Positions 37,913 through 49,365 of a stretch of 64,000 nt of DNA are shown piece by piece. The translations under genes and the position numbers were made by a program. Positions within the stretch are counted from its first letter, which is position 1, and each line of letters starts with the position of its first letter. Below the pieces are notes generated by a model. That model saw only the letters and a list, made by a program, of their open reading frames with translations. It searched no databases and was not told the origin of the DNA. The DNA is from Epiperipatus broadwayi (Eukaryota; Onychophora; Udeonychophora; Euonychophora; Peripatidae), in assembly GCA_028023455.1 (NCBI GenBank), contig JAQFVV010006639.1:444001-508000 (forward strand). The letters run 5' to 3'.

Positions 37913-39600
37913 AATTAAGTCAGAAGTCAAATTCTGATAATGCACTGTTGCTTTAAATATTATAATTTTCCGTGCACTCACATGTCAGTAAGAGTTAAAA
38001 AAACTTAAGTGAATCACTTAAGTTTAGACTTCACTTAAGTTTAGAGTGAATTTCTATAAATACACCAACTTTCACTGACCCTGCTAAATCAGGGCTTGAG
38101 TCTATTGTGTGCCTCATGTTATAATCAAATTTTGAATTGTACAAATATATTTAACCTAAACTCAAGCCATTTTAGCATGATCAGTGAAGGTTGGTGTATT
38201 TATAGAAATGCACACTAAACTTAAGTGATTCACTTAAGTTTTTTAAACTCTTGCTGAAGTGTGAGTGCACGGAGATTTATAATATTTAAAGTAATGGTGC
38301 ATTATCGGAATTCACCTTTCGACTTAAGAATTTCAAATTTTCAGCACTTTATAATAATAAGATTTATATTTTTAAGTCATATTGGTCTGATTGTGGGTGG
38401 TTCAAAATGAGACACTGTCTTTCTCCTGTAATAGATTAAATAAATTTGTACAATTCAAAATTTGATTATAAAATCAGGCATACAATAGACTCAAGCCCTG
38501 ATTTAGCATAGTCAGTGAAAGTTGGTGTATTTATAGAAATGCACTCTAAACTTAAATGATTCACTTGTTTTTTAAACTCTTACCAATGTGTGACAGCATG
38601 GGGATTTATAATACACCTGGGTCTCATTTTATTCAGATTATTTTAATGTGATTTTGAAGTTATGTTATTCATGTTTCTTCTTAATATCTTTCATATTTCA
38701 CTATATTTATTAGATATCAAGAAATTTAAATTATTAATAACTTATTTTGACTTGAAATACTTTTTTTTCCAAAAATATAACATTTTATTAGCAGCTAACA
38801 TGAATGTGACCTGAAGCTGTATTTAGAATCTTAGCTTCTATGTAAATAACCTACTTATACTAATGAGTAAATAATAATAATAGATTTATATGTATGTATA
38901 AAAATATCACAAAAAAATATTCAAAAATTTTAAACTTTTAAAACGTATTTTGTTAGATATTAACAGAAATAAATATTTTTTAAAGATTTTTAAAATAAAT
39001 AATAATGAAATTTTTATAAACTGAAAATAATCTTTCTAATGATAATGTATAATCTTTTTGTTTTGATTGTGATCTCATTTTTTAAATATAGTAACAGAAA
39101 ACCATTAACACAGCACAAGACTGAAAGTGGCACTAGTTGTACATCACATTACAAATCTGATTTCTTACTAGGTTACAAACAAATGCATATTGTCAAATAG
39201 CGATAATGATTAAAATATGTATGAAAAAATGTCAAATTAAATACTGTAGTTAATAAAAAAAAGTAAAAAAAGTTTGTCTTGTATTAATTTTTTTCAAATA
39301 TTTGAAATTTTTTATTAGTCATACTTTATTTCCTTATTTTTTTAATGCAAATTTTAAAGTAATTTTTCCTTGTTGCTTTGCTTTTATGCCAATTTCTGAA
39401 AATTACAGAAACAATCCCCCATTTTTCAAGGTAAGTTAAGTTTATTTTTGTGCAATTTCTTTTGTGCACATTTTCTGAGGAACCTATCTACCACATAAAA
39501 TGAGACCCAGGTGTATTTAGAGTAATAGCACATTATCAGATTTCAACTTCTGACTTAATAATTACAAATTTTCAGCACTTTATAATAATAAGATTATATT
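37913..39600. repeat. Three-armed foldback repeat with nested element
   Basis: Left arm 37913-38150 is inverted relative to two right arms: 38155-38380, and 38441-38611 continuing at 39516-39600. All three share TTGGTGTATTTATAGAAATG or its complement and the CTTAAGTG blocks. The second right arm is interrupted at 38612 by a 900-bp TIR element. The arms share TTCAGCACTTTATAATAATA at their outer ends. No coding capacity. Confidence 0.82.
38614..39513. mobile_element. 900-bp MITE-like element, 19-bp TIRs, TA TSD
   Basis: It starts CACCTGGGTCTCATTTTAT and ends in its exact reverse complement (39495-39513), flanked by TA at 38612-38613 and 39514-39515. The homologous arm at 38280-38300 shows the uninterrupted sequence with a single TA at that place, so this is a true insertion. 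TA duplication is typical of the Tc1/mariner group. No transposase frame or catalytic motif is visible in the 900 bases, so it is non-autonomous. Confidence 0.92.
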
Positions 39601-39799
39601 TTTGTATTGTAAATTACATTATTTTTTAAAGAATTAAAGCAAAAATTTACATGCTAGTAAAATTTAAAAGAATTAAAGCAAAAAGCTATATACTAGTAAA
39701 ATTATATACAAAAATTAAAAGAAAATAATGTAAGATTAATTAAGATTGGGGCAATATTTGTTGAGTTATAAAGTGACTAACAAACAATATAACAATAAT

Positions 39800-39985
39800 A
39801 TCATCTATGTTTTTTATTACTTTTTACAAGGCTTTTCAAAGCTCTATTGACATTTTTGATTGCCTCAGCAATCTTCTTCAGAACTTTTATTTATATTTCC
39901 AAATCTTAACAAACAAATAAACAAACTTTCATATTTATATAGCAATATAGATTATTAAAATTATAATAATGAATATATAAATTAA
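39800..39985 (-). repeat. Repeat with CTGAAGAAG-stem motif
   Basis: Shares TTTTTTATTACTTTTTACAA-like sequence and the motif with 56095-56200. On the minus strand CTGAAGAA (39874-39881) is followed by the stem GATTGC/GCAATC with loop TGAG (39858-39873). The GAAA box is replaced by AAAA here. Confidence 0.6.
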
Positions 39986-40006
39986 TACACTATATAGGCT
40001 TAAACC

Positions 40007-40011
<5 letters not shown>

Positions 40012-40055
<44 letters not shown>

Positions 40056-40056
40056 A
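40012..40056. repeat. TA/TG compound microsatellite
   Basis: TA units change to TG units near 40036. It forms the left flank of the 40.1-kb hairpin. Confidence 0.95.
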
Positions 40057-40098
40057 AATATATCAAATTTATTAAGTGCAAACAAATAACATTGTAAT

Positions 40099-40336
40099 AA
40101 CATGAAAGCTAAAACCTTCAACAGATACACTTTAAACATGCTTATGTGACAGTCAATCAGATGTAATAATGACATCGCATGGACCTCTCAATTCTCAAAC
40201 ACAAGTCATCTTTTTCTTATAGTTCTGACTTGTGTTTGAGAATTAAGAGGTCCATGTGATGTCATTATTACATCTGATTGGCTGTCACATAAGCATGTTT
40301 AAAGTGTATCTGTTGAAGGTTTTAGCTTTCACGTTA
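40099..40336. repeat. Near-perfect hairpin, arms 110 bp
   Basis: Arms 40099-40208 and 40226-40336 pair with few mismatches around a 17-base loop. Example: GAGGTCCATG pairs with CATGGACCTC. TA tracts lie outside both ends, at some distance on the left. One arm end recurs at 18170-18219, so it is a dispersed family. Confidence 0.92.
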
Positions 40337-40353
40337 TATATATATATATATAT

Positions 40354-41290
40354 ATGGTAACAGATGGCATTCTACCAAAAACACCGTCAAGCATAGTTTT
40401 CTGTTTAGATAAACGTCAGAGCGAGCATTCACTATCTCTAACTTTAATTCCACTTTCAGATCATGATTTCAAGATATTTGCTATCGTCAGTGAGGTCTTT
40501 CTTGCAATGATGTATATTGAAGAGGCTTCTACTATGTGGTGATGCTAAACTGAGATCAGACCCATGTAGCTATCTGGCCTGCTATGCTGAGTTTGAAGAC
40601 ATTAACGTGTCTAAAAGATTCACGCTTGCAAGATGAATAGAAACTGTTTCTTAAACGCTCAGAGTTTGTGTTTTAGATCTAGTTTCTTAATCCTGTCCTT
40701 CACTGATGATAGCAAATAGCTTGAAATCATGATATGAAGGTGGAAATTAAGTTAGAGATAGTGAAATACTCACTCTGACGTTTATGTAAACAGAAAACTA
40801 CACTTGACAGTGTTTTTGGTAGAACGCCATCTGTTATCATAAATACAAGCATTAGCAAGTTTTTTAACTTGCGTTTTTTTGTTTTTCATAAATGTACCTT
40901 TGGGGTCTTTCTTGCACTGATGTATATTGCAGAGGCTTCTACTATGTGGTGATGCTGAACTGAGATCAGACCCATGTAGCTATCTGGCTTGCTATGCTGA
41001 GTTTGAAGACATTAATGTGTCTAAAAGATTCACACTTGCAAGCTGAATAGAAACTGTTTCATAAATGCTCAGAGTTTGTGTTTAGATCTAGTTTCTTATT
41101 CCTGTCTTTTACTGACGATAGAAAATAGCTTGAAATCATGATCTGAAAGTGGAATCGAAGTTAGAGATAGTGAATGCTCGCTCTGACATTTATGTAAACA
41201 GAAAACTATGCTTGACGGTGTTTTTGGTAGAACGCCATCTGTTATCATAAATACAAGCATTAGCAAGTTTTTTAACTTGTGTTTTATTGT
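40354..41290. mobile_element. Foldback element with tandemly duplicated right half
   Basis: Left arm 40354-40498 is inverted relative to 40705-40845. The block from about 40495 (spacer, right arm, tail) is repeated directly from about 40900 with a period near 405 bases, giving a second right arm at 41118-41255. Each right half ends in a terminator-like hairpin, GCAAGTT-TTTT-AACTTGC at 40855-40872 and a one-mismatch copy at 41263-41280, then a T-rich run. TA tracts flank the whole. No ORF or catalytic motif. Confidence 0.85.
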
Positions 41291-41324
41291 TTTTCATATA
41301 TATATATATATATGTAATGTATGC

Positions 41325-41580
41325 GGGATTCGAATTCAGACTTTCACACAACCCTCAACTCTCCAGGCTATCTTAATATAAAGCTGATCACTGATTGTAT
41401 ATATGTGTAGAGATGGTAATCTAGACCAACAGATGAGTGCTGGTTTAGCACAAAATACTTATCTTGGTTATGATTTATCTTTTCAACATGTGTGTGAACA
41501 GATTGGTCAGCAATATGAGATTGCATGGAGAGTTGAGGATTGTATAAAAGTCTGAGTTCGAATCCCACATACAATAATGA
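41325..41580. mobile_element. Family A copy with inverted tRNA-like ends
   Basis: The left end GGGATTCGAATTCAGACT (41327-41344) and right end AGTCTGAGTTCGAATCCCAC (41551-41570) are inverted copies of a B-box-containing sequence; about 45 bases at each end pair. The middle has the family A blocks AGTGCTGGTTTAGCACAAAA and ATTTATCTTTTCAACATG. No clear TSD. Confidence 0.72.
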
Positions 41581-43269
41581 ATATAATAAATTTATTGTAA
41601 TAGCGATCAATAAAAATCGTTAAATTAACTTTATAGTTTTTTTATTTCATAAATGTACAATACATACTTTACAAACTCATAAAGATTTATGCACATAAAA
41701 GAAATAAAGATTCTAAATTTCTGGAAGAATAATTAAAGAATGAAAACATGCTTGCAGAAGCAGATGAACCTAGAGTCACAGTTCTGCAGAGAGAGGCTCA
41801 AGTTATTAGGATAAAAAAAGAACATTAAAAATAGAACACAAAGAAGCTAAAGACTTTATTGATAGAAGTACATAACCTTTGATGAGTCTATATCATAGCT
41901 TAGATTTCTTGAGAAGAATTTCTACATCAGACAATAATATGGATTACTCACAATTAAATTTCATATCTAAACAGCATTGAACTATTCACCAGTATGAATT
42001 TTTCACTTTTCTAGTATCAGCACCAAAATAAAAATAAAATCTTACTAATGTCCATAATTTATTGGAACACTTAATGATATAAATAGTAACAAACACATAG
42101 AATACACATATATTTAAGAAATAAAATAGTTTAGTTGCAGGTGATCTTAATCTAGCAAGCTTTAAAAGCACCACCACTAACAGTTCTTTTGTTATGTTGT
42201 AAATCTTAAATATTTGATAGGTTTTATGGAATGCTGATGACTGATTTAACACATTTTGGTTAAAAATATTTTTTCTTACATTTTTTTATTGTTATATCCC
42301 CCACATCCCAATTTCAACTTTGAAAAGCTTTTATACTGTTTACTCATTTGAGTCTCAACTTATTGAGTTTACAACAATGACATTATTTTGGGAAACATCA
42401 TGCATGGTTAAAATATAAGATGAAATAGCATTTTAATAAGTATCTCATTATAGGGAAAAAACTTCTTCCACAACACCATAGAAACAGTGAATAAAAGGCA
42501 ATACTCACTAGTCTTACAAATCTCTGGACGGTGTGAGTTTGAGTGGTTTTACTTTTTAGATGAGGTATCTAAATTTCAATTGAGCTACCAGTGCTGAATG
42601 GGTGACAGGGTTGGTTTTTGGCCATTTGCCTGGGAATAAAAATTTATTTTAGAAACAAAGTTTTCTTGGACTCCAATTCCAACTTGTTAGCATGGAAAGT
42701 AATGGCGTGACTTTTGCATAAAGAAACTATTGTGTTACATATTTTTCTCTTATAATAAGAGAAAAATATGGACTGCTTTATTGTTCCAAAGTTACAAAAT
42801 TTTCAAACACTGTCATTGACAGACCTCAGTTATGATTCACTGACCAGCACTGAAGCAAAGGAAATGACCTAAGTGGGAGATTTTCTATTATTAATATTTG
42901 CAGCACAATTGGACAGCAATAATATTATTTGGGAAGATTTTAACAAACATCTCATATGTTAATGGTCAAATATTTAGAATTGGGGATAAAGATTTTTAAA
43001 AAGTTTTCATTTTGTGCTTCTAGTCTAAAGAATTAAATGCTAAAACATGAACTTATAACTCATAAAGTGCAATACCTTTTCCCTTTCCTTCAGTAATGGT
43101 AATAAATCATATTAGATATGGGTTTTTTGAATTATCTATGTACCTTAAATGACTTATTTCAAATTAACTGGGTCTTAATTCTCATGTTCTTGTGTTATTT
43201 ACAAATTAGATATCTGAAAAATCAATTAAGCATGATTGTGTATTAAAAGTTTTCTGAAATTTATTCAGC
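41581..43269. other. AT-rich region, small hairpin only
   Basis: Apart from the hairpin at 42738-42770 nothing is recognised. Short open frames have no domain. Confidence 0.5.
42738..42770. repeat. Perfect hairpin, 15-bp stem, 3-base loop
   Basis: CATATTTTTCTCTTA and its exact complement are separated by TAA. The size is terminator-like, but no gene is adjacent. Confidence 0.85.
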
Positions 43270-43281
43270 ATATCCTCAGCT

Positions 43282-43731
43282 TAAAACAGGCAAAACTCAC
43301 TATACGTATTACCACACACAGCCACCTAGAGTAATCAATGGATGCCAGAAGGCTTGTGCATAAGACTCATGTGACTGTATAAGCTAATGGGCTTGGATTG
43401 GAAACATTAAGGTGTTTTCACTTTAAGACTCATAGTTTTGTAGTTAAATGGAGATAAAAGGTGGTTGCTGGAATGTTGCACTAGATCCTAAGATCTAGGT
43501 GCAGTGCTCTCAGATCCAAGGCTCCTCACTGACAAAGGCCACAAGCCAGAAACTAGTCTGGGGATATTGGATGAGTAGGCACTAGATGGGGATTTTATGC
43601 ACAAGCCTTCTGGCATCCATTGATTGCTCTAGCTTGCTGTGTGTGGCAATACATATAGTGAGTTTTGCCTGTTTTAACAACAATTATACACAAGCATAAG
43701 AGGTGGTGGTCATGTGATGTTTATTGGCTTA
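43282..43731. mobile_element. Family C foldback with perfect 12-bp TSD
   Basis: Direct repeats ATATCCTCAGCT at 43270-43281 and 43732-43743 bracket 450 bases. Arms 43282-43372 and 43594-43677 are inverted copies. A 50-base single-copy end (43682-43731) containing CATGTGATGTTTATTGGCTT lies outside the right arm and matches, inverted, the outer end of the copy at 24234. The middle holds GGATCCTAAGATC-like and TCAGATCCAAGGCTCCTCAC-type blocks shared with the 47.7-49.3 kb array. Confidence 0.88.
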
Positions 43732-44251
43732 ATATCCTCAGCTATGAACACACTAGTTTAATATATTAACTACTAAACTATAGATCTATTATTATCACAT
43801 CATCAATATCAAAACACATGGGTTTGGAATCCAGTCATGTGTGTATGATGCTTTCATTACCACCTCTCTGCAAGAATACTACGATTTCAGGCCATTCTTT
43901 AATGCTATCTTTCCTAATCTAGGTTTTTCCTGTTGCATTATGCTATATGTAACATCAACAATTAGAATTTATTTTCAGTTTATAAAAATAATCCACTGTT
44001 TTTATTGCTCTGCGGTTCCAAAATTGTTTGGATGCTGAAAGTGACAGAGATAATTTGCAATCCATAGGGCTTGAGTTCCAGAGGCTGCCATTCAACCATA
44101 GCACCAAACCATACTCATCATTCAGTATAAATGCTTTGATTATACTAATTTATCATGATGTTACATATTTAGATTGATCTTTTAAACTCTAAATGAATAA
44201 TTGAAATGAGCAAAAAGTTTAGACTTTGAGGCTAATTATTTCAATGTTAAT

Positions 44252-44780
44252 ACACTAAAATGTAAAGATGAAGAGAAAGAAATCTTAATGCTGTAGATTG
44301 ATAGAAACTAATTATATGTATTTAAGTATGTGGCTAAGCACTTTTGAGGGCCAAGGTCCTCATATTCATAGCCATCTTGTAAATAAATAGGTTTGTTAAG
44401 AGCGATGCAAATTTTTGTAAATTGAGGTAGTTAAGCATTCCATTTCCTGGTGATCTTCTTGTTATAAGATCTCCAGGAAATGGAATACTTAACTATCTCA
44501 TTTACATAAATTTACATTGCTCTTAACCAATGAGAGCAGAGGTCCTCATATTCATAGCCAGTCTTGCTGTAAGATCTCCAGGAAATGGAATACATTATTA
44601 TCTCATTTACATAAATTTACATCGCTCTTAACCAACCTATTTATTTACAAGATGGCTATGAATATGAGGACCTCGGCCTTCAAAAGCACTTAGCCACATA
44701 CTTGGATACATATATTTACTTTATATCAATCTATAGTATTAAGATTTCTTTGTCTTCAGCTTTGTGTGTTCGTGCATTTT
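44252..44780. repeat. Inverted repeat with internal partial duplication
   Basis: Left arm 44252-44468 pairs with right arm about 44564-44780. Examples: GAGGTCCTCATATTCATAGC on the inside and the AAGAAATCTTAAT/ATTAAGATTTCTT ends. Between them, 44471-44563 holds an extra partial copy of the right arm (AAGATCTCCAGGAAATGGAA at 44467 and again at 44571). No ORF and no TSD found. Confidence 0.82.
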
Positions 44781-45056
44781 AGCCCATTTTATATATTTAT
44801 AAATGAATAAATACTGAAGGATTTATTGCCCACAAAAAGTTTGAGCACCAGAAATGATCAAGGTAATCTATGATCCACAACCATAGGGCTTTTATGTCTG
44901 CCACTTTACTATTGTGGTAAACTGTATAGGGCATTTTATCTTTTAAAATTGTTAAAGGAAAATTTTTTTTTTTACAATTTTGAAAATCTCTAGAGTTAAT
45001 TAAATGATTAAAAGTATTTTCCATTTGATTGTTATTATTGCAATTGTTGCTGCTGC

Positions 45057-45581
<525 letters not shown>

Positions 45582-45941
45582 GAATATTTAATATACTAAA
45601 AAAACTTTGGAATTAAAATATTTCAAATGCTTCATGTCTTTTTGTATAGAATTTCATAAAAATTAAAAAAAATAAAAATTAATTATATTAAATTTTGACA
45701 GTTTTTAAAATCTTAATTAATTTTTTATTTTTATTTAATTACATATTATGAGAATTCACCCATACCTTAATTCCTGGTTTTAGGGGAAATGTCAACATTT
45801 ATTTTCTGTCATTCGCAAATAGCACACACGCAAAGATTAACATGTATGTATTAACAAATGATTTAATTTAATTTTTCTATGTGCAGTTTGGTATTGTAAT
45901 GCAATTGAGTATATATAAACAATACTTTAATAAGAGAACTT

Positions 45942-46003
45942 TGTAGTGAAATAATTAGCGTCCTGTCATGCATGTGATCTGAGGTTCGAACTCATGTGAA
46001 GCT
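45942..46003 (+). mobile_element. tRNA-like SINE fragment
   Basis: TAGTGAAATAATTAGCGTC resembles an A box with D-loop, and GAGGTTCGAACTC 36 bases later is a good B box. The anticodon arm does not fold cleanly and no acceptor stem is formed, so this is a SINE remnant and not a working tRNA gene. Confidence 0.4.
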
Positions 46004-46468
46004 TATATTGTTTTTTAAGATACCAGCTGAAAATTTGTAAGCAAACGAAATTTTATTCAGCAAGTGGTCTGTAGACATGACAGATATTTATTCAATTATT
46101 AGCTGATAAAATGTATATGCTATATTTAGCTAAAATATATACTATCTGTGTTAATCAATTGCAATATTACCAGATAAGTATTGTCTTCTCCTTTATTGTT
46201 TTTCATTCGCGAAATATTTTGCTGTACAGTGGATTATTTTAGTCTCTTTTGCTTTTTGCTTACTATTCATGTACACATATTTATAAGACAATTTCTAAAT
46301 TTTAATAAAGTTTTCTTGGAACAGATAAATAGTTACAAAATGTCACATAAAGGAGATTGTCTACAATACTTGTGGCAAAAAGCAGTAAAATTTATTTAAT
46401 CAGTAAAATTATTTTTATTGTTTCTATAATGATCAAACAGCTTGATTTTATTAACAAATTAATTTAAT

Positions 46469-46471
<3 letters not shown>

Positions 46472-46500
<29 letters not shown>
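46472..46500. repeat. TA/TG compound microsatellite
   Basis: A short TA run followed by TG units. Confidence 0.9.
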
Positions 46501-46501
<1 letters not shown>

Positions 46502-47689
46502 TCTAAGAGAAACGATTTCGGTTTACCGTGTGATGTAATTAAGGACCAAATTTAAACTCTCATCACATATAATATAATGATTTATTTATATCTGGAATGA
46601 GTTTCACATTTGACCCTGAATTATATCTTATGTCCGAAAACTATCATCCTGTAAAATCTGAGATTAAAAGAATAACTCACTGTTTATTCTTGAAGTCATA
46701 GTGATAAAAAAAAAAGTGAGTTGTACGGTTATATCGACAGTATGCAGAAAAGACAATTATTTCTGCGTGCAAATGCTGTATGTATATATATATATGCATA
46801 AAACAAGTGAAATATCTAATTAGTGTATGCATTTATCCAGCTGTTTTATCCAGATTATAAAAGAATGAAATCACATTTTATGTAAATAGACATTAACTCA
46901 TACATAACTCTAACAATGCTAATAATAGGGTAAAGCTAAATAAGCTGAGATGTTGTTATATTTCTATTTTAAAAAACTTTTTTTATGTTTACAATGCATA
47001 ATTAATCATTAATACTTTTAATAACTGTGTAAACCTTCATTATTTACTATAATTAAAAATCCCTATAGGCATAATGCTGTACTAAAATCATATAAAGAAA
47101 AGAACGTATTAATAAACAAATTTATTCACTATGTTACATAAGAATTTTTGTTACAAAGAGAAATGGAAGAACGCTTTATTTTCATTAATATTTTAAACAG
47201 GCAGTAACTCACAACAATTCAAATAATAGGGACAAAACTAAAACCAAGATTGTTATTATAGATTTTATTGATAAATGATATATTTAATATTCTTCCACCA
47301 AATTTAATATTGACTCATCAATAAATACTAAATAATAGTACTTAAAATGCTGTCCAATGCTATTGCAAACATATTACTAAACAAGCTTTTATCAATGAGG
47401 ATATGCGTGGATCATGAACACCAATTTTTGATCTAATACATGCAACCACATTTTACTCTTTTTATTATCAACATAAAAGTTTGAAATTCCAAACCATCTT
47501 TATATTTTGTCAAATCAATTTACATACTCATAATTGTACAGATCTGCAACAATTTAGTAGCCCAAAGTTTGGTGTTTTTGGTTTTAAAATAATCTATGTA
47601 ATTATTTGGCCAAATTTGGTACAAAACCAAAGGAAATATTGCTATCCAGCATATTATGAATATTAATGCTTATCAGACAATGGCAGAAC

Positions 47690-49365
47690 TTGAGTAGCAG
47701 TAATATTTTCACATGATCACCATTTAATATGCTTGTCCACATAGTTAATAAGACCAAACTCTCCATACTGTAGTGCCACCAAGTGCTAGCATTTATCAAT
47801 AGATGCAGGAATGTTTGTGCATAAAATTCTTGTCTATTGCTTCTCATCCAACATCCCTAGACTACTTTCTAGATTATGGCTCTCATCAGTGAAAAACCTT
47901 GGATTTGAAAGCACTGTACCTAGAATTTATGATCCAATGCAATTCTCCAGCAACATACTTTTTTCTATTTGGTTAACAATAAAGCTAAGAACCCAAGTTG
48001 AAAACACCATAATGTTCCCAACCCAAGATCATTTATCAGCATAGCTAAATAGATCCAACCTCAGTTCAGCATGTATATATTTTGGTGTCTTGGGTTTTTC
48101 AAATACTACAATAACAATTAACCTATGGGTGAAATAGGTGCAAAATCATCAAAACATTACATAATCACCATTTTATATGCTTACACATGATGTTAATGAG
48201 GATACCAAACTCTCCATACAATAGTGCCACCAAGTCCAAGCCTTTGTAATCAATGGATGCAGGAAGGTTAGTACATAAAAGCACTGTCTAATGCCTATTC
48301 ATCCAACATCTTCAGACTAGTTTCTAGCTTGTCATTTTCATCAGTGAGAATCCTTGCATTTGAGAGCACTGCAACTAAACCTTATGATCCAATGCAATGC
48401 TCCTGCAGTAACCTTTTACTTATTTGATTAATTATAAAGCTAGGAGCCCAAGATGAAAACAGCAAACTCAGTTCAGCATCCATACATCACATGATCACCA
48501 TTTCATATGATTACACATGTTGTTAATAAGGGTACCAAATCTCCATACAGTATTCCCAATAAGTGCAAGCCTTTGTAATCAAAGGATGCATAAAGGTTTG
48601 TGCATAAAATTCCTATCTAGTGTCTACTCATCCAACATCCCCAGACTAGTTTTTAACTTGTGGCTTTCATCAGTGAGGAGAATTGCATTGAATCCTAACT
48701 TTTAGGTGTAGTTCTCTCAAATCCAAGACTCCTCAATGATGAAAGCCACAAGCTAGATACTAGTTTGAGAATGTTATATGAGGAGGCACTAGATAGGGAT
48801 TTTATGCACAAACCTTTCTGCATTCATTGATTAGAAAAGCTTGCACTTGATGGCACTACTGTATGAAAAGTTTCATACTCTTATTGATAACATATGTAAA
48901 TACATGATATGGTGATCATGTGATGTTTCATTGGTTTTTATACCTATAGGATAATGGTGACTGTAATTTTTAAAAAAACCAAGGACACTAAAATGTATGG
49001 ATGCTAAACAGAGTTCAGATCTCTATGAATAAGAAAACAAATGAGCTTGGGTTGAAAACATTATGGTGTTTTCATATTGGTCTTATAGCTTTATAGTTAA
49101 CCAAATAGGTAAAAGGTGGCTGGTGGTGGATTGCATTGGATCCTAAGGTCTAGGTGCTGTGTTTTCAAATTCAAGACTCCCCACTAATAAAATTCACAAG
49201 CTAGAAACTAACCTGGGGATATTGTATGAGTACACACTAGATAAGGATTTTATGCACAAACCATCCTGCATCCATTGCTTACAAAGGCTTGCCTTGTTGG
49301 CACTACTGTATGGAGAATTTGATACAGTAATATTTTGTTTTTCAAAATAATGTCACATGATATAT
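47690..49365. mobile_element. Family C array, direct and inverted copies
   Basis: Three forward copies begin near 47716, 48170 and 48486 with ACATGATCACCATTT-type starts, followed by CCAACATCCC, the TTTCATCAGTGAG core and GATCCAATGCAAT. From about 48712 two further copies run in the opposite sense (48712-49010 and 49020-49350), so the region is a broad palindrome centred near 48708. Copies differ at many positions, so the array is not recent. No ORF. It could be a tandem expansion or repeated self-insertion. Confidence 0.8.

Larger units (their letters stand above)
45582..47685. other. AT-rich region, one tRNA-like fragment
   Basis: Besides the tRNA-like fragment (45942-46003) and the TA/TG tract (46472-46500) nothing is recognised. 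Confidence 0.5.

Noticed and set aside
40855-40872. Helitron 3' end from the GC-containing hairpin
   Set aside because: No CTRR follows the hairpin, and the element has inverted arms and lies in TA repeats.
45942-46003. Functional tRNA gene
   Set aside because: A and B boxes are present but no acceptor stem or clean cloverleaf forms.
47690-49365. Regularly repeated blocks as a CRISPR-like array
   Set aside because: Units are about 300-450 bp, diverged and partly inverted, in eukaryotic DNA.
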